Shown here: positions 1 through 8,627 of the stretch, one piece after another
Position numbering within the stretch: the first letter of the stretch is position 1
Layout of the letters: every line of letters begins with the position of its first letter
Assembly: GCA_000434615.1 (NCBI GenBank)
Contig: FR880848.1
Location: 15,897-79,896, forward strand
Direction of reading: 5' to 3'
Length of the DNA: 64,000 nt
Source: Clostridium sp. CAG:510
GTDB lineage: Bacteria; Bacillota; Clostridia; Lachnospirales; Lachnospiraceae
The notes under the pieces: generated by a model
Seen by the model: the letters and a program-made list of their open reading frames with translations, nothing else
Database searches by the model: none
Told to the model about the DNA's origin: nothing
Translations under genes and position numbers: made by a program

Positions 1-551
1 CTCTTTCCCACAATCAGGGGGCTGTCTTTTCTGACCGCATAGATTTCATCCGGGAAATCCGCAAACATGATGCCCAGCGCATAGGAACCTTCCACTCTGT
101 GAAGCACCTTGGTAATCGCTTCCAGGGGATTGCCCTTGTAGTAGTAATCTAAAAGCTGTGCCAGAACTTCGGTATCGGTTTCGGATACAAATTCATAGCC
201 CTTGCCCAGAAGTTTTTTACGCAGGGGAATGTAGTTTTCGATAATACCGTTGTGTACTACGGCGATTGTCCTGTCCTTATTGTAATGGGGGTGTGCATTC
301 ACATCGCTCGGAGCGCCGTGGGTTGCCCATCTGGTATGACCGATGCCCACATACCCCGGCATGCTTTCGCCGCCGTGCGTTAAGTTTTCCAGCACCTTCA
401 GACGGCCGACCGCCTTCTGCACATTGATTTTTTCACCGTCGTAAACAGCAAGACCTGCGGAGTCATAGCCTCTGTATTCCAGCTTGGCAAGACCGTCCAG
501 TATAATGGGGGCCGCCGGTTTATTTCCGATATATCCTACAATACCACACAT
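1..551 (-). CDS. glmS: GlmS, glutamine-fructose-6-phosphate aminotransferase (N-terminal part; runs off the left edge)
   Basis: The reading frame begins MCGIVGYIGNK, with the Cys2 nucleophile of class II glutamine amidotransferases directly after the start Met. It continues through conserved GlmS segments (GYDSAGLAV, GIGHTRWATHG, HNGIIENY, SETDTEVLA) and is still open at position 1, so only about the first 183 residues are present; the isomerase domains lie outside. GlmS makes glucosamine-6-phosphate from fructose-6-phosphate and glutamine, the entry step to UDP-GlcNAc for peptidoglycan and wall polysaccharides. It has its own promoter just upstream (623-651), so it is probably transcribed separately from the polysaccharide genes. 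The leader is only about 65 nt. Identification is secure. Confidence 0.96.
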   Translation of the reverse strand, partial: MCGIVGYIGNKPAAPIILDGLAKLEYRGYDSAGLAVYDGEKINVQKAVGRLKVLENLTHGGESMPGYVGIGHTRWATHGAPSDVNAHPHYNKDRTIAVVHNGIIENYIPLRKKLLGKGYEFVSETDTEVLAQLLDYYYKGNPLEAITKVLHRVEGSYALGIMFADFPDEIYAVRKDSPLIVGK

Positions 552-622
552 ATTTTTCTACCCGTTCCTTTCTGTTACTTCCTATCAGTATATGCGTTAT
601 TCTTTTTTCTGATTTTTCAAAA

Positions 623-651
623 ATTTTACCACACAGCCCGGAAACTGTAAA
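623..651 (-). promoter_or_regulatory. Predicted sigma-A promoter of glmS
   Basis: On the minus strand, TTTACA (651-646) and TAAAAT (628-623) are separated by exactly 17 bp. The predicted start of transcription is about 65 nt upstream of the glmS ATG. The -35 box lies just beyond the stop codon of the preceding glycosyltransferase. The leader is too short for a glmS ribozyme. Confidence 0.6.
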
Positions 652-654
652 GCA

Positions 655-1602
655 TTACTGCCAATATGCCTCATTTGCCGTGCATTTCTTTATCGTCTTT
701 GCCGGGAGCATTTTATAATGCTTTCCCAGGAAATAGCCGGCATACTTACCCATGCACTGCAGATAAAAATAAGGAATAAGAAATACCTTTCCCGTGGTAA
801 ACAGATACTCCGTGGTTTCCTTTACCATTCTGCCGCCCTCTTTTTCGGAAGGTACCTTCTTAAATACCTCAGGGTGCTCCGCCTGGGAAACGCCCAGATC
901 GAAATTCCGGCGGAACTGCTGGCTTATGCTGTAATTATGAGAATGCAGGACTCTTGCTTCCGCCGTATACATAATTTTATACCCCGATTCCACTGCCTTT
1001 GCCGCAAAGAGCATGTCCTCGTTAAAAATCGCTTTTTGTACAAAACCGCCTAACTTTTCATAGATTTCCCTCCGGTAGGCAGCACACACATCCGAACAGA
1101 AATAGGTTTTAATCCCCAGAACCTGCAGATTTTCCTTTCCTTTAAGCAGGGATTCTTCCGGATAGTTAAACCGTCTGGTAAAACGCTCTATGGCACGGCA
1201 GTTCTTCCTGGGAAGCTGTCTGGCATAGGATACGGCTATGTCGCCCGTAAGAGGAGCTGTTAATTTTTCAATCAGCTTTCTGTCCGCCGGCAGGGCATCC
1301 TGGGTCATCATGACAAAGATATCCGCGTCGGATTTTTCCACCGCCATCCTGCGTGTCATGCCATGATCAAAATCTTCTTTTTTCACGGAGTACAGCTCTA
1401 TTTTTTTATACTGCTTCTGCAGATGCAGAAGTAAGGAATTTTCTGCGGAGGTTTCTTCTTCCATGGAAGTTTTCTCTTCCTTATCCAAAGTTTCCACTAA
1501 AATAATTTTGTGTATCTCCACTGTCTGGGCATACAGCCTGTTTAAGAGCGCCACCAGATCTTCCCCCGGCCGGTACACCGGAATGATTACATCAATATCC
1601 AT
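655..1602 (-). CDS. GT2 family glycosyltransferase, probable rhamnosyltransferase
   Basis: A 315-residue GT-A fold enzyme. It opens with the GT2 nucleotide-binding strand (VIIPVYRPGEDL, residues 5-16). The metal-binding motif is degenerate (TQDA, about 100-103, in place of DXD), and the acceptor-side acidic motif is FNEDM (about 193-197). The GMTRR segment and C-terminal HSHNYSISQQFRRNFD region resemble bacterial rhamnosyltransferases of the RfbF/RgpF type. It presumably transfers a sugar, perhaps rhamnose from dTDP-rhamnose, to a lipid-linked glycan at the cytoplasmic face. GGAAAGGTAGGGG precedes the ATG. A strong terminator separates it from the LCP gene upstream, so it may depend on readthrough or on a promoter I cannot see clearly. 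Donor and linkage are inferred. Confidence 0.85.
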   Translation of the reverse strand: MDIDVIIPVYRPGEDLVALLNRLYAQTVEIHKIILVETLDKEEKTSMEEETSAENSLLLHLQKQYKKIELYSVKKEDFDHGMTRRMAVEKSDADIFVMMTQDALPADRKLIEKLTAPLTGDIAVSYARQLPRKNCRAIERFTRRFNYPEESLLKGKENLQVLGIKTYFCSDVCAAYRREIYEKLGGFVQKAIFNEDMLFAAKAVESGYKIMYTAEARVLHSHNYSISQQFRRNFDLGVSQAEHPEVFKKVPSEKEGGRMVKETTEYLFTTGKVFLIPYFYLQCMGKYAGYFLGKHYKMLPAKTIKKCTANEAYWQ

Positions 1603-1636
1603 TGAAATACCCCTACCTTTCCACGGTTATTTTGAA

Positions 1637-1669
1637 AAAGGAGCCTGAGACATTTTCCCAAGCTCCTTT
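1637..1669 (-). terminator. Rho-independent terminator after the LCP gene
   Basis: On the minus strand, AAAGGAGC (1669-1662) pairs with GCTCCTTT (1644-1637). TGGGA and TCTCA add further pairs inside the stem, and a short U-run follows. It lies directly downstream of the LCP stop codon and marks the likely 3' end of the main region-B transcript. Confidence 0.8.
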
Positions 1670-1672
1670 GCT

Positions 1673-2839
1673 TTAATCAATGTTTATATACTGGGATACG
1701 AAATCATGAATGATTTTGGAATATTCCTGTACTTCCTTGGAGGGTTCATAGCCCGTATCATTGAACAGGAATTCATGAAGCCATGATACGTTTTCCGTCA
1801 GGTTGATGGGAAATACACAGCTTCCCTTGGAACCCAGTCTATCTGCACCTCTCATGGTAGCTTCGGGGAAACCGCCCTCATCCACAATATTGTACTTGGC
1901 AACTTCGCCTAAAATCCCGACGATTTCATCCATGCTTAGGGATGTGTATACGTTGTTGGAAACATCGTTGGCAACCTTGGTAAGTGTTACTAAATCCATG
2001 GTTTTTACCTTATCCACAATCGCCTGGATAACTTCACGCTGGGAAGCCGCTCTGGCAAAGTCGTTACCGGTCTTGTAACGGATACGGCAGTACGCGGTTG
2101 CCTGCAGACCGTTTAAGAGCTGGTAGCCGGTGGTCGTAACCGGTGTGTAATTTACGCCCATTTCCTGTGCCATGGTTTCCTGATAACTGTTGATGTGACG
2201 AAGCTCCTCATCGTCCACGTCAAGGTAAACGCCGCCAATATCGTCAATCACCTGTGTCAGACCATCGAAACCGATGGTTACAAAATCCTTGATGTCCAGA
2301 TCCAGGTTCATATTTAACATCTTCATGGCCTGTTCCGCACCGCCGTAGCTGTAGGCGGAGTTACATTTTCCGTACTTGTCGTTGCTTAAGTTTAAGTAGG
2401 TATCGCGGTAAACACTGCAGAGCTTCACGTCATTGGTCTCTAAATTAATGGAAGCAATGATGATACTGTCACTTAAGGTGCCCTTGGTCAGCGCACCCTT
2501 ACGGGAATCTACGCCAAAGAGTGCAATGTTGCGGTACTCCTTCAGGTTTTCATTTTCCTTTACCTGCTCGCTAATCTGTAAATCGTCTTCTTTAATGGAT
2601 ACATTGAAAAGAGGTCCTCCCTTTCCGCCATCCGTACCGTTTCCTGTGTCAGACGGTCTTTCCATATACCAGAACAGTCCGAGAACTCCCAGTAAAATCA
2701 CTACAACCATAAGTTCTACGACCAGAAGTGCTATCTTTCCTTTCTGTTTTGTTTTCCTTCTGGTTGCGGGCTTTCCCGCTGTTCTGCCGGAAGATTTCCT
2801 TGTAACGTACTCTTCCTGTCTTCTTTCGCCTCGTGCCAT
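1673..2839 (-). CDS. LCP (LytR-CpsA-Psr) family polysaccharide-peptidoglycan ligase
   Basis: 388 residues: a basic cytoplasmic N-terminus (1-35), one membrane helix (about 36-57), a short linker, then an extracellular LCP domain (about 104-285). Recognisable LCP positions are NIALFGVDSR, SDSIIIASI, CSVYRDTY and the Arg-rich pyrophosphate-binding stretch CRIRYKTGNDFARAASQR. Members of this family move glycopolymers from undecaprenyl pyrophosphate to peptidoglycan. It is the last gene before a terminator and lies 30 bp downstream of the sugar transferase that probably begins chain synthesis, so one transcript would encode the first and last steps. A good RBS (AAGGAG) precedes the ATG. Confidence 0.93.
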   Translation of the reverse strand: MARGERRQEEYVTRKSSGRTAGKPATRRKTKQKGKIALLVVELMVVVILLGVLGLFWYMERPSDTGNGTDGGKGGPLFNVSIKEDDLQISEQVKENENLKEYRNIALFGVDSRKGALTKGTLSDSIIIASINLETNDVKLCSVYRDTYLNLSNDKYGKCNSAYSYGGAEQAMKMLNMNLDLDIKDFVTIGFDGLTQVIDDIGGVYLDVDDEELRHINSYQETMAQEMGVNYTPVTTTGYQLLNGLQATAYCRIRYKTGNDFARAASQREVIQAIVDKVKTMDLVTLTKVANDVSNNVYTSLSMDEIVGILGEVAKYNIVDEGGFPEATMRGADRLGSKGSCVFPINLTENVSWLHEFLFNDTGYEPSKEVQEYSKIIHDFVSQYINID

Positions 2840-2869
2840 TTCTAAATCTCCTTTTCCCTTATCCCTTCT

Positions 2870-4276
2870 CTAATAGGCATTTTTATTAATAAATCCTGTG
2901 AAAAACGTCATGAAAATAATTTTAATGTCAAGCCACAGGGTCCAGTTTTCAATGTAGTACAAATCGTATTCGATCCTCTTTCGTATGGAAGTGTCTCCGC
3001 GGTAGCCGTGTACCTGCGCCCATCCGGTCAGTCCCGGCCGCACCTGATGCTTTACCATGTAGCGGGGAATTTCTTCTTTGAATTTTTCCACAAACAGCGG
3101 ACGCTCCGGCCTGGGTCCCACCAGACTCATATCCCCTCTTAAAATGTTGAACAGCTGGGGAAGCTCGTCAATGCTGGTACGCCGCAGTATCTTGCCGACA
3201 CCCGTTACTCTGGGGTCATTCTTTACCGTCCAGGCTTTTTTCTCTTCGGAAGCCTTCTGCAGCTCCATGCTGCGGAATTTATACATATAAAAAGGCTTGT
3301 TGTGAAGTCCCACCCGTTCCTGTTTGAAAATAACGGGGCCCTTGCTGCTTGCCTTTACGGCAATTGCCGCAATCAGCATGATGGGCGAGGTCAGGATAAT
3401 TCCCACTATGGAACCCACAATGTCCATGGCTCTCTTTACTATCATGTTGCCGGTATTGGAAAGCGGCACATAGCGGATATTGATAACGGGCAGTCCCATT
3501 AAATCCTCGGTGTAGGGCTTACTGGGAATCAGGCTGTTGTAATCCGGAATGAATTTTGTATGCACACCGAATTTTTCGCAGGTGTTTACAATTTCTTCCA
3601 GCCGGTTATAATCCTTTAAGGACAGCGTAATGGCGATTTCATCCAGCTCGTTTGCCGGAAGCAGCTCCAATATATTGTCGATACGGCCGATGACCTTGAT
3701 GCCCCGGTAAAGAGTACCTGCCGGAACAAAGTCGTCCAGGATGCCGCAGACCACATAGCCCCATTCGGGATTGCCTAAAATCCGGTCGATATATTCCTCT
3801 GCGGAGCGTGAATAACCCACCAGCAGAATGTGCTTTAAGTTGTAGCCCTTTTTCCGGAAGGAACGCAGCGTCTTTCTGACAAAAAACCTCGAAGCCGAGG
3901 TCAGAAGGATGTTCAGCACGTAAAACACACAAATCATTTTTCGGGAGTAATCCATCTGCTTCACTACATACAGCAAAGCGATATATCCCACAAGTCCAAT
4001 GGTATTGGCGCAAATCAGATTGTAGATTTCCCTGCTTATCCGGGACGTCCGCTGGGGCTCATACACATGGCAGAGGTAATACAGCAGAATATAACCCGGC
4101 ACAATGAAAATAAGTGCCCGCAGGTAGTGTTCCAGGGAAAGGACACCCGCTTCCGGGCCAAAATGGTTGAATACCTTAAAGTGCAGTACCCAGGCCAGCA
4201 CATATGAAATTATCACAATCAGGGCGTCCATAACAAGATGTAACCTGTTAAAAACCTTCTGGTTATCCTTTATCAT
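2870..4276 (-). CDS. Polyprenyl-phosphate sugar-1-phosphate transferase (WcaJ/WbaP type)
   Basis: About 468 residues. The N-terminal half has four to five membrane helices and a Rossmann-like CoA_binding_3 region (LLVGYSRSAEEYID). The C-terminal 190 residues are the bacterial sugar transferase domain: FKQERVGLHNKPF, YKFRSM, SIDELPQLFNIL, GDMSLVGPRPERP, RPGLTGWAQVHGYRG. The family transfers glucose- or galactose-1-phosphate (or a related sugar) from a UDP-sugar to undecaprenyl phosphate, starting the lipid-linked chain. The frame extends upstream to a GTG at 4303, but the ATG at 4276 (MIKDNQKV) is preferred. A promoter lies just upstream (4358-4385). It is the only initiating transferase in the window. 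The sugar transferred is not determined. Confidence 0.92.
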   Translation of the reverse strand: MIKDNQKVFNRLHLVMDALIVIISYVLAWVLHFKVFNHFGPEAGVLSLEHYLRALIFIVPGYILLYYLCHVYEPQRTSRISREIYNLICANTIGLVGYIALLYVVKQMDYSRKMICVFYVLNILLTSASRFFVRKTLRSFRKKGYNLKHILLVGYSRSAEEYIDRILGNPEWGYVVCGILDDFVPAGTLYRGIKVIGRIDNILELLPANELDEIAITLSLKDYNRLEEIVNTCEKFGVHTKFIPDYNSLIPSKPYTEDLMGLPVINIRYVPLSNTGNMIVKRAMDIVGSIVGIILTSPIMLIAAIAVKASSKGPVIFKQERVGLHNKPFYMYKFRSMELQKASEEKKAWTVKNDPRVTGVGKILRRTSIDELPQLFNILRGDMSLVGPRPERPLFVEKFKEEIPRYMVKHQVRPGLTGWAQVHGYRGDTSIRKRIEYDLYYIENWTLWLDIKIIFMTFFTGFINKNAY

Positions 4277-4357
4277 ATTTTCCACATGCCTTTCGCATCC
4301 CACAAAGAGAGCCTGTTATCGGTAACTGGATTAAGATTAAATTTCCTTTGTATCATA

Positions 4358-4385
4358 ATTGTATCATTCTTTTTTGCGGTCTCAA
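4358..4385 (-). promoter_or_regulatory. Predicted promoter of the sugar transferase-LCP transcript
   Basis: TTGAGA (4385-4380) and TACAAT (4363-4358) on the minus strand are separated by 16 bp. They lie in the 105-bp gap between the GT2 gene ending at 4382 and the sugar transferase start. The -35 box overlaps the GT2 stop codon. Confidence 0.55.
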
Positions 4386-5350
4386 TTTGCGAAACGCTTA
4401 AACAGGTTTCCCCAGAGTACAAGCTGTATTCTCATATAGTTTCCCAAATTTTCCGGCAAAACATACACTTTCTTTTTTCTTCCGTCCTCTGTAAATCCGC
4501 GCATAAATCCCTTTAAGCAGCCTGCGGCATAGATTTTTCCGTAGCCCTTGCGGACAAAAAACAAAAACTTCACAAGAAATCCCGGCAGAAGGAACGGTAG
4601 ATTTACGATAATCTGCAGAAGCGGCATATTCTTTCCGATAATTGCCACACTGTTTGCCGAGGAAAGGCTGACCTTAAAGGCATTGTAACGGGAGCCGCTG
4701 GCAGCGCTTCCGGCATGGAGCACCTCCGCTTTCGGCTCATAGAAATTGCGGTATCCGTAAATCTTTGCACGCCATCCGATATCCACGTCCTCCAGATAGG
4801 CAAAATGGCTGTCATCAAAATATCCGATTTTTTCAAAAACGCTTTTCCGGTAAATGGCGGCGCCGCCGCAGGCGGAAAAGATTTCGCAAGGCTTATTGTA
4901 GTCCTCTGCCGGTCTGTCCTTTCCTCTGGCAAATGCCCAGCCTAAGGCGCAGTACAGATCGCCGGCATTGTCCATGATGCCCTCCTCCTTCATGGAAAGC
5001 ATTTTCGCACTGACGGAAAAAGCATCCTTGTGCCCTGAAATCGCCTCTTCCAGTGCTTTTGTAAAACCGGGATGCACCACGGTATCGTTATTAAGAAGCA
5101 GCACAAAGGGCGTTTTTGCATGACGGATGCCGACATTTACCGCATGGGGAAATCCCGTATTTTTTTTCAGAGGTATCAGTGTGATATCGGGACATTCTTG
5201 TTTTATCCACTCCACACTGCCGTCCCCGGAACCGTTATCCACTATAATAACCGCCGCCGGATGGTTTTTCAAATCTTCCCGGAGGGACCTCACGCATTCC
5301 CTCAGGTAGGAAATTCCGTTGTAGTTCGGTATGACTATGGTTGTTTTCAT
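4382..5350 (-). CDS. GT2 family glycosyltransferase (rhamnosyltransferase-like)
   Basis: 322 residues. Motifs in order: TTIVIPNYNG at the N-terminus, IIVDNGSGDGS (about 38-48), LLLNNDT as the DXD-equivalent (about 88-94), FSACGGAAIYRKSVF, and the acceptor-side LEDVDIGWRAK. This pattern is typical of dTDP-rhamnosyl/UDP-sugar GT2 enzymes acting on lipid-linked glycans in the cytoplasm. The ATG at 5350 forms a 4-nt ATGA overlap with the upstream GT2 stop and has GGGAGG 9 nt upstream, so it is preferred over the ATG at 5359. The overlap points to translational coupling with the gene before it. The exact sugar is unknown. Confidence 0.88.
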   Translation of the reverse strand: MKTTIVIPNYNGISYLRECVRSLREDLKNHPAAVIIVDNGSGDGSVEWIKQECPDITLIPLKKNTGFPHAVNVGIRHAKTPFVLLLNNDTVVHPGFTKALEEAISGHKDAFSVSAKMLSMKEEGIMDNAGDLYCALGWAFARGKDRPAEDYNKPCEIFSACGGAAIYRKSVFEKIGYFDDSHFAYLEDVDIGWRAKIYGYRNFYEPKAEVLHAGSAASGSRYNAFKVSLSSANSVAIIGKNMPLLQIIVNLPFLLPGFLVKFLFFVRKGYGKIYAAGCLKGFMRGFTEDGRKKKVYVLPENLGNYMRIQLVLWGNLFKRFAN

Positions 5351-6768
5351 CCTTTCCATCCTCCCGGCAGGTACACTATCCGGTATCCTTTCTTCTTCAC
5401 TGCTTCGCAGACCTTCCGGCTGATTTCGGCATATTCCTCTTCCGTAAAGTTTTTACGGCTCTCAAAGGTACCGTTTTCCTTTATCACAAAACCGCCCACT
5501 AAAACGCCTGCCGTATCTTCGGACGTCTGTTCCTTCAATACACTTTGCACCAGTTCCCTGAGTTCTTTGCGGATTTTCATGGTACGGATATCCACGGCGT
5601 ACACATCCTGCACCAGCTCCGCACGGTTCATCTCTCCCGCATAGCCTCTTTTCAGTCCCCGGTACGGATTTTTGCCGTCTTTGTCATACATACCGTATGT
5701 TATTTTATTGTTTTTATACGCCGGACTGCCGATAGCGCCCACATCCTTACGCAGAGAGAGAAAATCCGGATGATAATTTATCTCGTAAAATCCCAGATGC
5801 TTACTGTGCGCCACTCCTGCCGTCACGCCCTGTCCCTTTAGGAAATCCCGCACCGCATTTCTGCCCGCTTCGTAGGCATACTGCTTGCTCTGGGGGTTGT
5901 CCGCCGTGGAAGCGCTGTGACAGCGCCAGTGATACAGCACTCTGGCAATATGGCAGATATTTTCTGCCGGGTCCGCCTTGTCCGGGCATCCGGTGGCAAA
6001 CACAGGCTGTCCGCATTTTCCGTAAATATTTCCCACTGCCCTGAGCACCAGGTCATAATCCTGCGCTCCGTCATATTCTTCCCTGAACTGCAGTTCTTTC
6101 AGAAGTGCGGTTTCCATTACCATAAAATGACAGATGTAATTATTTGACAAAATTAAATCTAAATTAAATTCTTCCTTTTTATGCGGACAGAAATAATTTT
6201 CTCCGTTCTCGTCACATTTATCTTCATCGGAATACAAAAGCTGCGGGCGTATCCCCCGGCTCCTTGCTTCCGCGATTGCCATCACATTTTCATACAGGGC
6301 ATCCGGTGTCAGCAGGTCGTCATGGTCAAGCAGCCCGGTATACAGTCCCGTCGCATGCTTAAGCGCTTCGTTGGTATTACCGGAAATCCCTTTATTTTCC
6401 TCAAGCCGGATATAACGTATCCGCTTGTCCTCGTAGATATCCACAACCTGTTTTACAGACTCATCCCCGCTGGCGTCCGCCAGTATCAGCTCAAAGCTGC
6501 CATAGGTCTGTGCCAGTACGGAGTCTATCATTTCCCGCAGGTAATTCTCAGGTGTCCGGTAAGTGGGCACTAAAATGCTGAATAACAGAGGCGCCATCCG
6601 GGAGGCCTCCTCCTTCTGTGCCCTTAAAACCGCTTCCGCGGGCGCTTCGTACCGGTAATCCTCTTTTTTCCGTAAACGTTCTAAGGCTGCGAGATAAGTA
6701 TCCCGCAGCCCGTTTCTTTTTAGATAATATAAAGTTTTTTTCAAGTTACTTTTTGATAATTTGGCCAT
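5347..6768 (-). CDS. GT2 family glycosyltransferase with C-terminal extension
   Basis: 473 residues. A helical N-terminal segment of about 60 residues precedes a GT2 domain (ILVPTYRTPENYL, LILADASGDES, EENKGISGNTNEALKHA, LLDHDDLLTPDALY with the DXD-like DHDD, YSDEDK, and YHWRCHSASTADNP). A C-terminal stretch of about 130 residues (from about 340) is not recognised. The N-terminus and first GT domain match the arrangement in the 656-residue enzyme encoded at 8628, so the two are probably paralogues. It starts 4 nt after the phosphoglucomutase stop with only a weak RBS, implying coupling. Likely one of the chain-building transferases of region B. Confidence 0.87.
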   Translation of the reverse strand: MAKLSKSNLKKTLYYLKRNGLRDTYLAALERLRKKEDYRYEAPAEAVLRAQKEEASRMAPLLFSILVPTYRTPENYLREMIDSVLAQTYGSFELILADASGDESVKQVVDIYEDKRIRYIRLEENKGISGNTNEALKHATGLYTGLLDHDDLLTPDALYENVMAIAEARSRGIRPQLLYSDEDKCDENGENYFCPHKKEEFNLDLILSNNYICHFMVMETALLKELQFREEYDGAQDYDLVLRAVGNIYGKCGQPVFATGCPDKADPAENICHIARVLYHWRCHSASTADNPQSKQYAYEAGRNAVRDFLKGQGVTAGVAHSKHLGFYEINYHPDFLSLRKDVGAIGSPAYKNNKITYGMYDKDGKNPYRGLKRGYAGEMNRAELVQDVYAVDIRTMKIRKELRELVQSVLKEQTSEDTAGVLVGGFVIKENGTFESRKNFTEEEYAEISRKVCEAVKKKGYRIVYLPGGWKG

Positions 6769-6772
6769 AATA

Positions 6773-8494
6773 TTACAGAACCGCTTTTACATCTTCCGTC
6801 AACTTTTCTACTTTTGCAGCTGCATCTTCGATGCTGTTGCCCTTTACACCCATATAGAACTTAATCTTGGGCTCTGTACCGGAGGGACGTGCACAGCACC
6901 AGCAGTTATCCGGTAATTCAAAGTACAGAACATTGGAATTGGGAAGTCCGGTTGTGGTAACCGCACCGGTTTCCATATCCAAAATCTTATCTTCCTTATA
7001 ATCACGGAAACGAAGAACCTTTAAGTCACCGAATGCCTTAGGCGGATTGGTGCGGAGCTTATCCATGATTTCGTTAATCTGCTTTGCACCGTCCACACCC
7101 TTTAAGGTAATGGTGTACTGGGTTTCCTTGTAGTAGCCGTATTTCTCATACATTTCTACCATCATATCCCACAGGGTCTTGCCTTCCTTCTTGCAGTAGG
7201 CAGCCACTTCGCAGAGGCACATAACGGCAACGCAGGCATCCTTATCACGGGAATGGGTTCCGGCAAGGCAGCCGTAGCTTTCTTCCAGACCGAATACATA
7301 ATTGTAGGAATGGTCTCTTTCAAACCACTTAATCTGTTCGCCGATGAACTTGAAGCCGGTCAGTACTTCAATCAGCTTTACGCCGTAAGCATCGGTAATG
7401 GGTTTTGTCATGTTGGTGGTAACAATGGTGGTGACCAGCGCCGGTTTTTCAGGCATGGTGTGTGTCTTGGTTCTCTCTCTTAAAATGTATTCGGCAATCA
7501 GCATACCGGACATATTTCCTGTGAAAGGAACGTATTCACCGGTCTTTTTATCCTTTGCATATACACCTAAACGGTCTGCATCCGGGTCAGTAGCTAAAAC
7601 GATGTCCGCATCCTTTTCCTTAGCCAGACGAAGCGCATAGGTAAATGCCTTGGGGTCTTCCGGGTTCGGATAATCCAGGGTGGTGAAGTTGGGATCGGGA
7701 TTTTCCTGCTCGGGTACTACATATACATGCTTGAAGCCCAATTCGGAAAGAACACGTCTTACCGGGATGTTGCCGGTTCCGCAGAGCGGGGTATATACAA
7801 TCTTGATGTCCTCTGCCATTTCTGCAATGACATCGGGATGAATAATCTGCTTCTTTAACTCTGCCATGTAAGCGTCGTCGATTTCTGCGCCGATAACCTC
7901 ATACAGACCCTTTTCTACGGCTTCTGCCTTGTCCATGGTCTTGCAGGTGTTGTAATCGGTAATCGCATTTACCTCTGCAATGATTTCTTTGTCCAGAGGT
8001 GCGGTAATCTGTGCGCCGTCTTCCCAGTATACCTTGTAGCCGTTGTATTCAGGCGGGTTGTGGCTTGCCGTTACCACGATACCGGCGATGCAGTGAAGCC
8101 TGCGTACGGCAAAGGAAAGCTCGGGAGTGGGACGAAGGGACTCGAATACATATGCCTTGATGCCGCTTGCTGCAAGGCAGAGTGCTGCGGTATCTGCAAA
8201 TTCGGGAGACATTCTTCGGGAGTCGTATGCAATGGCAACCGCTCTGCCTGCGCCGCCCTTCTTTAAGATATAATTAGCAAGACCCTGGGATGCTTTTCTT
8301 ACGGTGTAAACGTTCATACGGTTGGTACCGGCACCGATGACACCGCGGAGTCCGCCGGTACCGAACTCCAGATCCTTATAGAAGCGGTCTTCGATTTCGG
8401 AAGCGTTGTTGCGAATGGCAAGCAGTTCCTCTTTGGTCTTTTCGTCAAAATAATCGTTGTCCAGCCAGAACTGGAATTTCTTCATATAATCCAT
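6773..8494 (-). CDS. pgm: Phosphoglucomutase/phosphomannomutase (alpha-D-phosphohexomutase)
   Basis: 573 residues, the usual length for this superfamily. All four signature loops are present: the phosphoserine loop TASHNPPEYNG (Ser144), the metal loop DPDADRLG near residue 300, the sugar-specificity loop GLEESYGCLAG, and the phosphate-binding RPSGTEPKIKFY near the C-terminus. It interconverts hexose-6- and hexose-1-phosphates in the cytoplasm. Here it would supply glucose-1-phosphate to RfbA for dTDP-rhamnose and to UDP-glucose synthesis. GGAAAG precedes the ATG, and a 133-bp gap with a possible extended -10 promoter separates it from the preceding GT gene. Confidence 0.95.
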   Translation of the reverse strand: MDYMKKFQFWLDNDYFDEKTKEELLAIRNNASEIEDRFYKDLEFGTGGLRGVIGAGTNRMNVYTVRKASQGLANYILKKGGAGRAVAIAYDSRRMSPEFADTAALCLAASGIKAYVFESLRPTPELSFAVRRLHCIAGIVVTASHNPPEYNGYKVYWEDGAQITAPLDKEIIAEVNAITDYNTCKTMDKAEAVEKGLYEVIGAEIDDAYMAELKKQIIHPDVIAEMAEDIKIVYTPLCGTGNIPVRRVLSELGFKHVYVVPEQENPDPNFTTLDYPNPEDPKAFTYALRLAKEKDADIVLATDPDADRLGVYAKDKKTGEYVPFTGNMSGMLIAEYILRERTKTHTMPEKPALVTTIVTTNMTKPITDAYGVKLIEVLTGFKFIGEQIKWFERDHSYNYVFGLEESYGCLAGTHSRDKDACVAVMCLCEVAAYCKKEGKTLWDMMVEMYEKYGYYKETQYTITLKGVDGAKQINEIMDKLRTNPPKAFGDLKVLRFRDYKEDKILDMETGAVTTTGLPNSNVLYFELPDNCWCCARPSGTEPKIKFYMGVKGNSIEDAAAKVEKLTEDVKAVL

Positions 8495-8560
8495 GTTACT
8501 TTCCTGTCCTTTCTTTGATTCTGTCTATGTTTTTCTTTCTAAAACCTTTTTCACGTTGGT

Positions 8561-8566
8561 AGTATA
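8561..8566 (-). promoter_or_regulatory. Possible extended -10 promoter of the phosphoglucomutase gene
   Basis: The minus strand carries TGATATACT, an extended -10 element, about 67 nt upstream of the start codon. No convincing -35 box is present at the right spacing. The rest of the 133-bp gap (8495-8627) is AT-rich with no clear terminator. Confidence 0.35.
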
Positions 8567-8627
8567 TCATATCATCCTCAATATTTCCACAATACTTTTT
8601 AGAAAAAAGGCGCAATTTTGTATGATT

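Noticed and set aside
552..760. glmS ribozyme upstream of glmS
   Set aside because: The predicted promoter leaves only about 65 nt of leader, and the adjacent GT2 gene ends at 655. No room for a ribozyme of the usual size, and I see no matching core.
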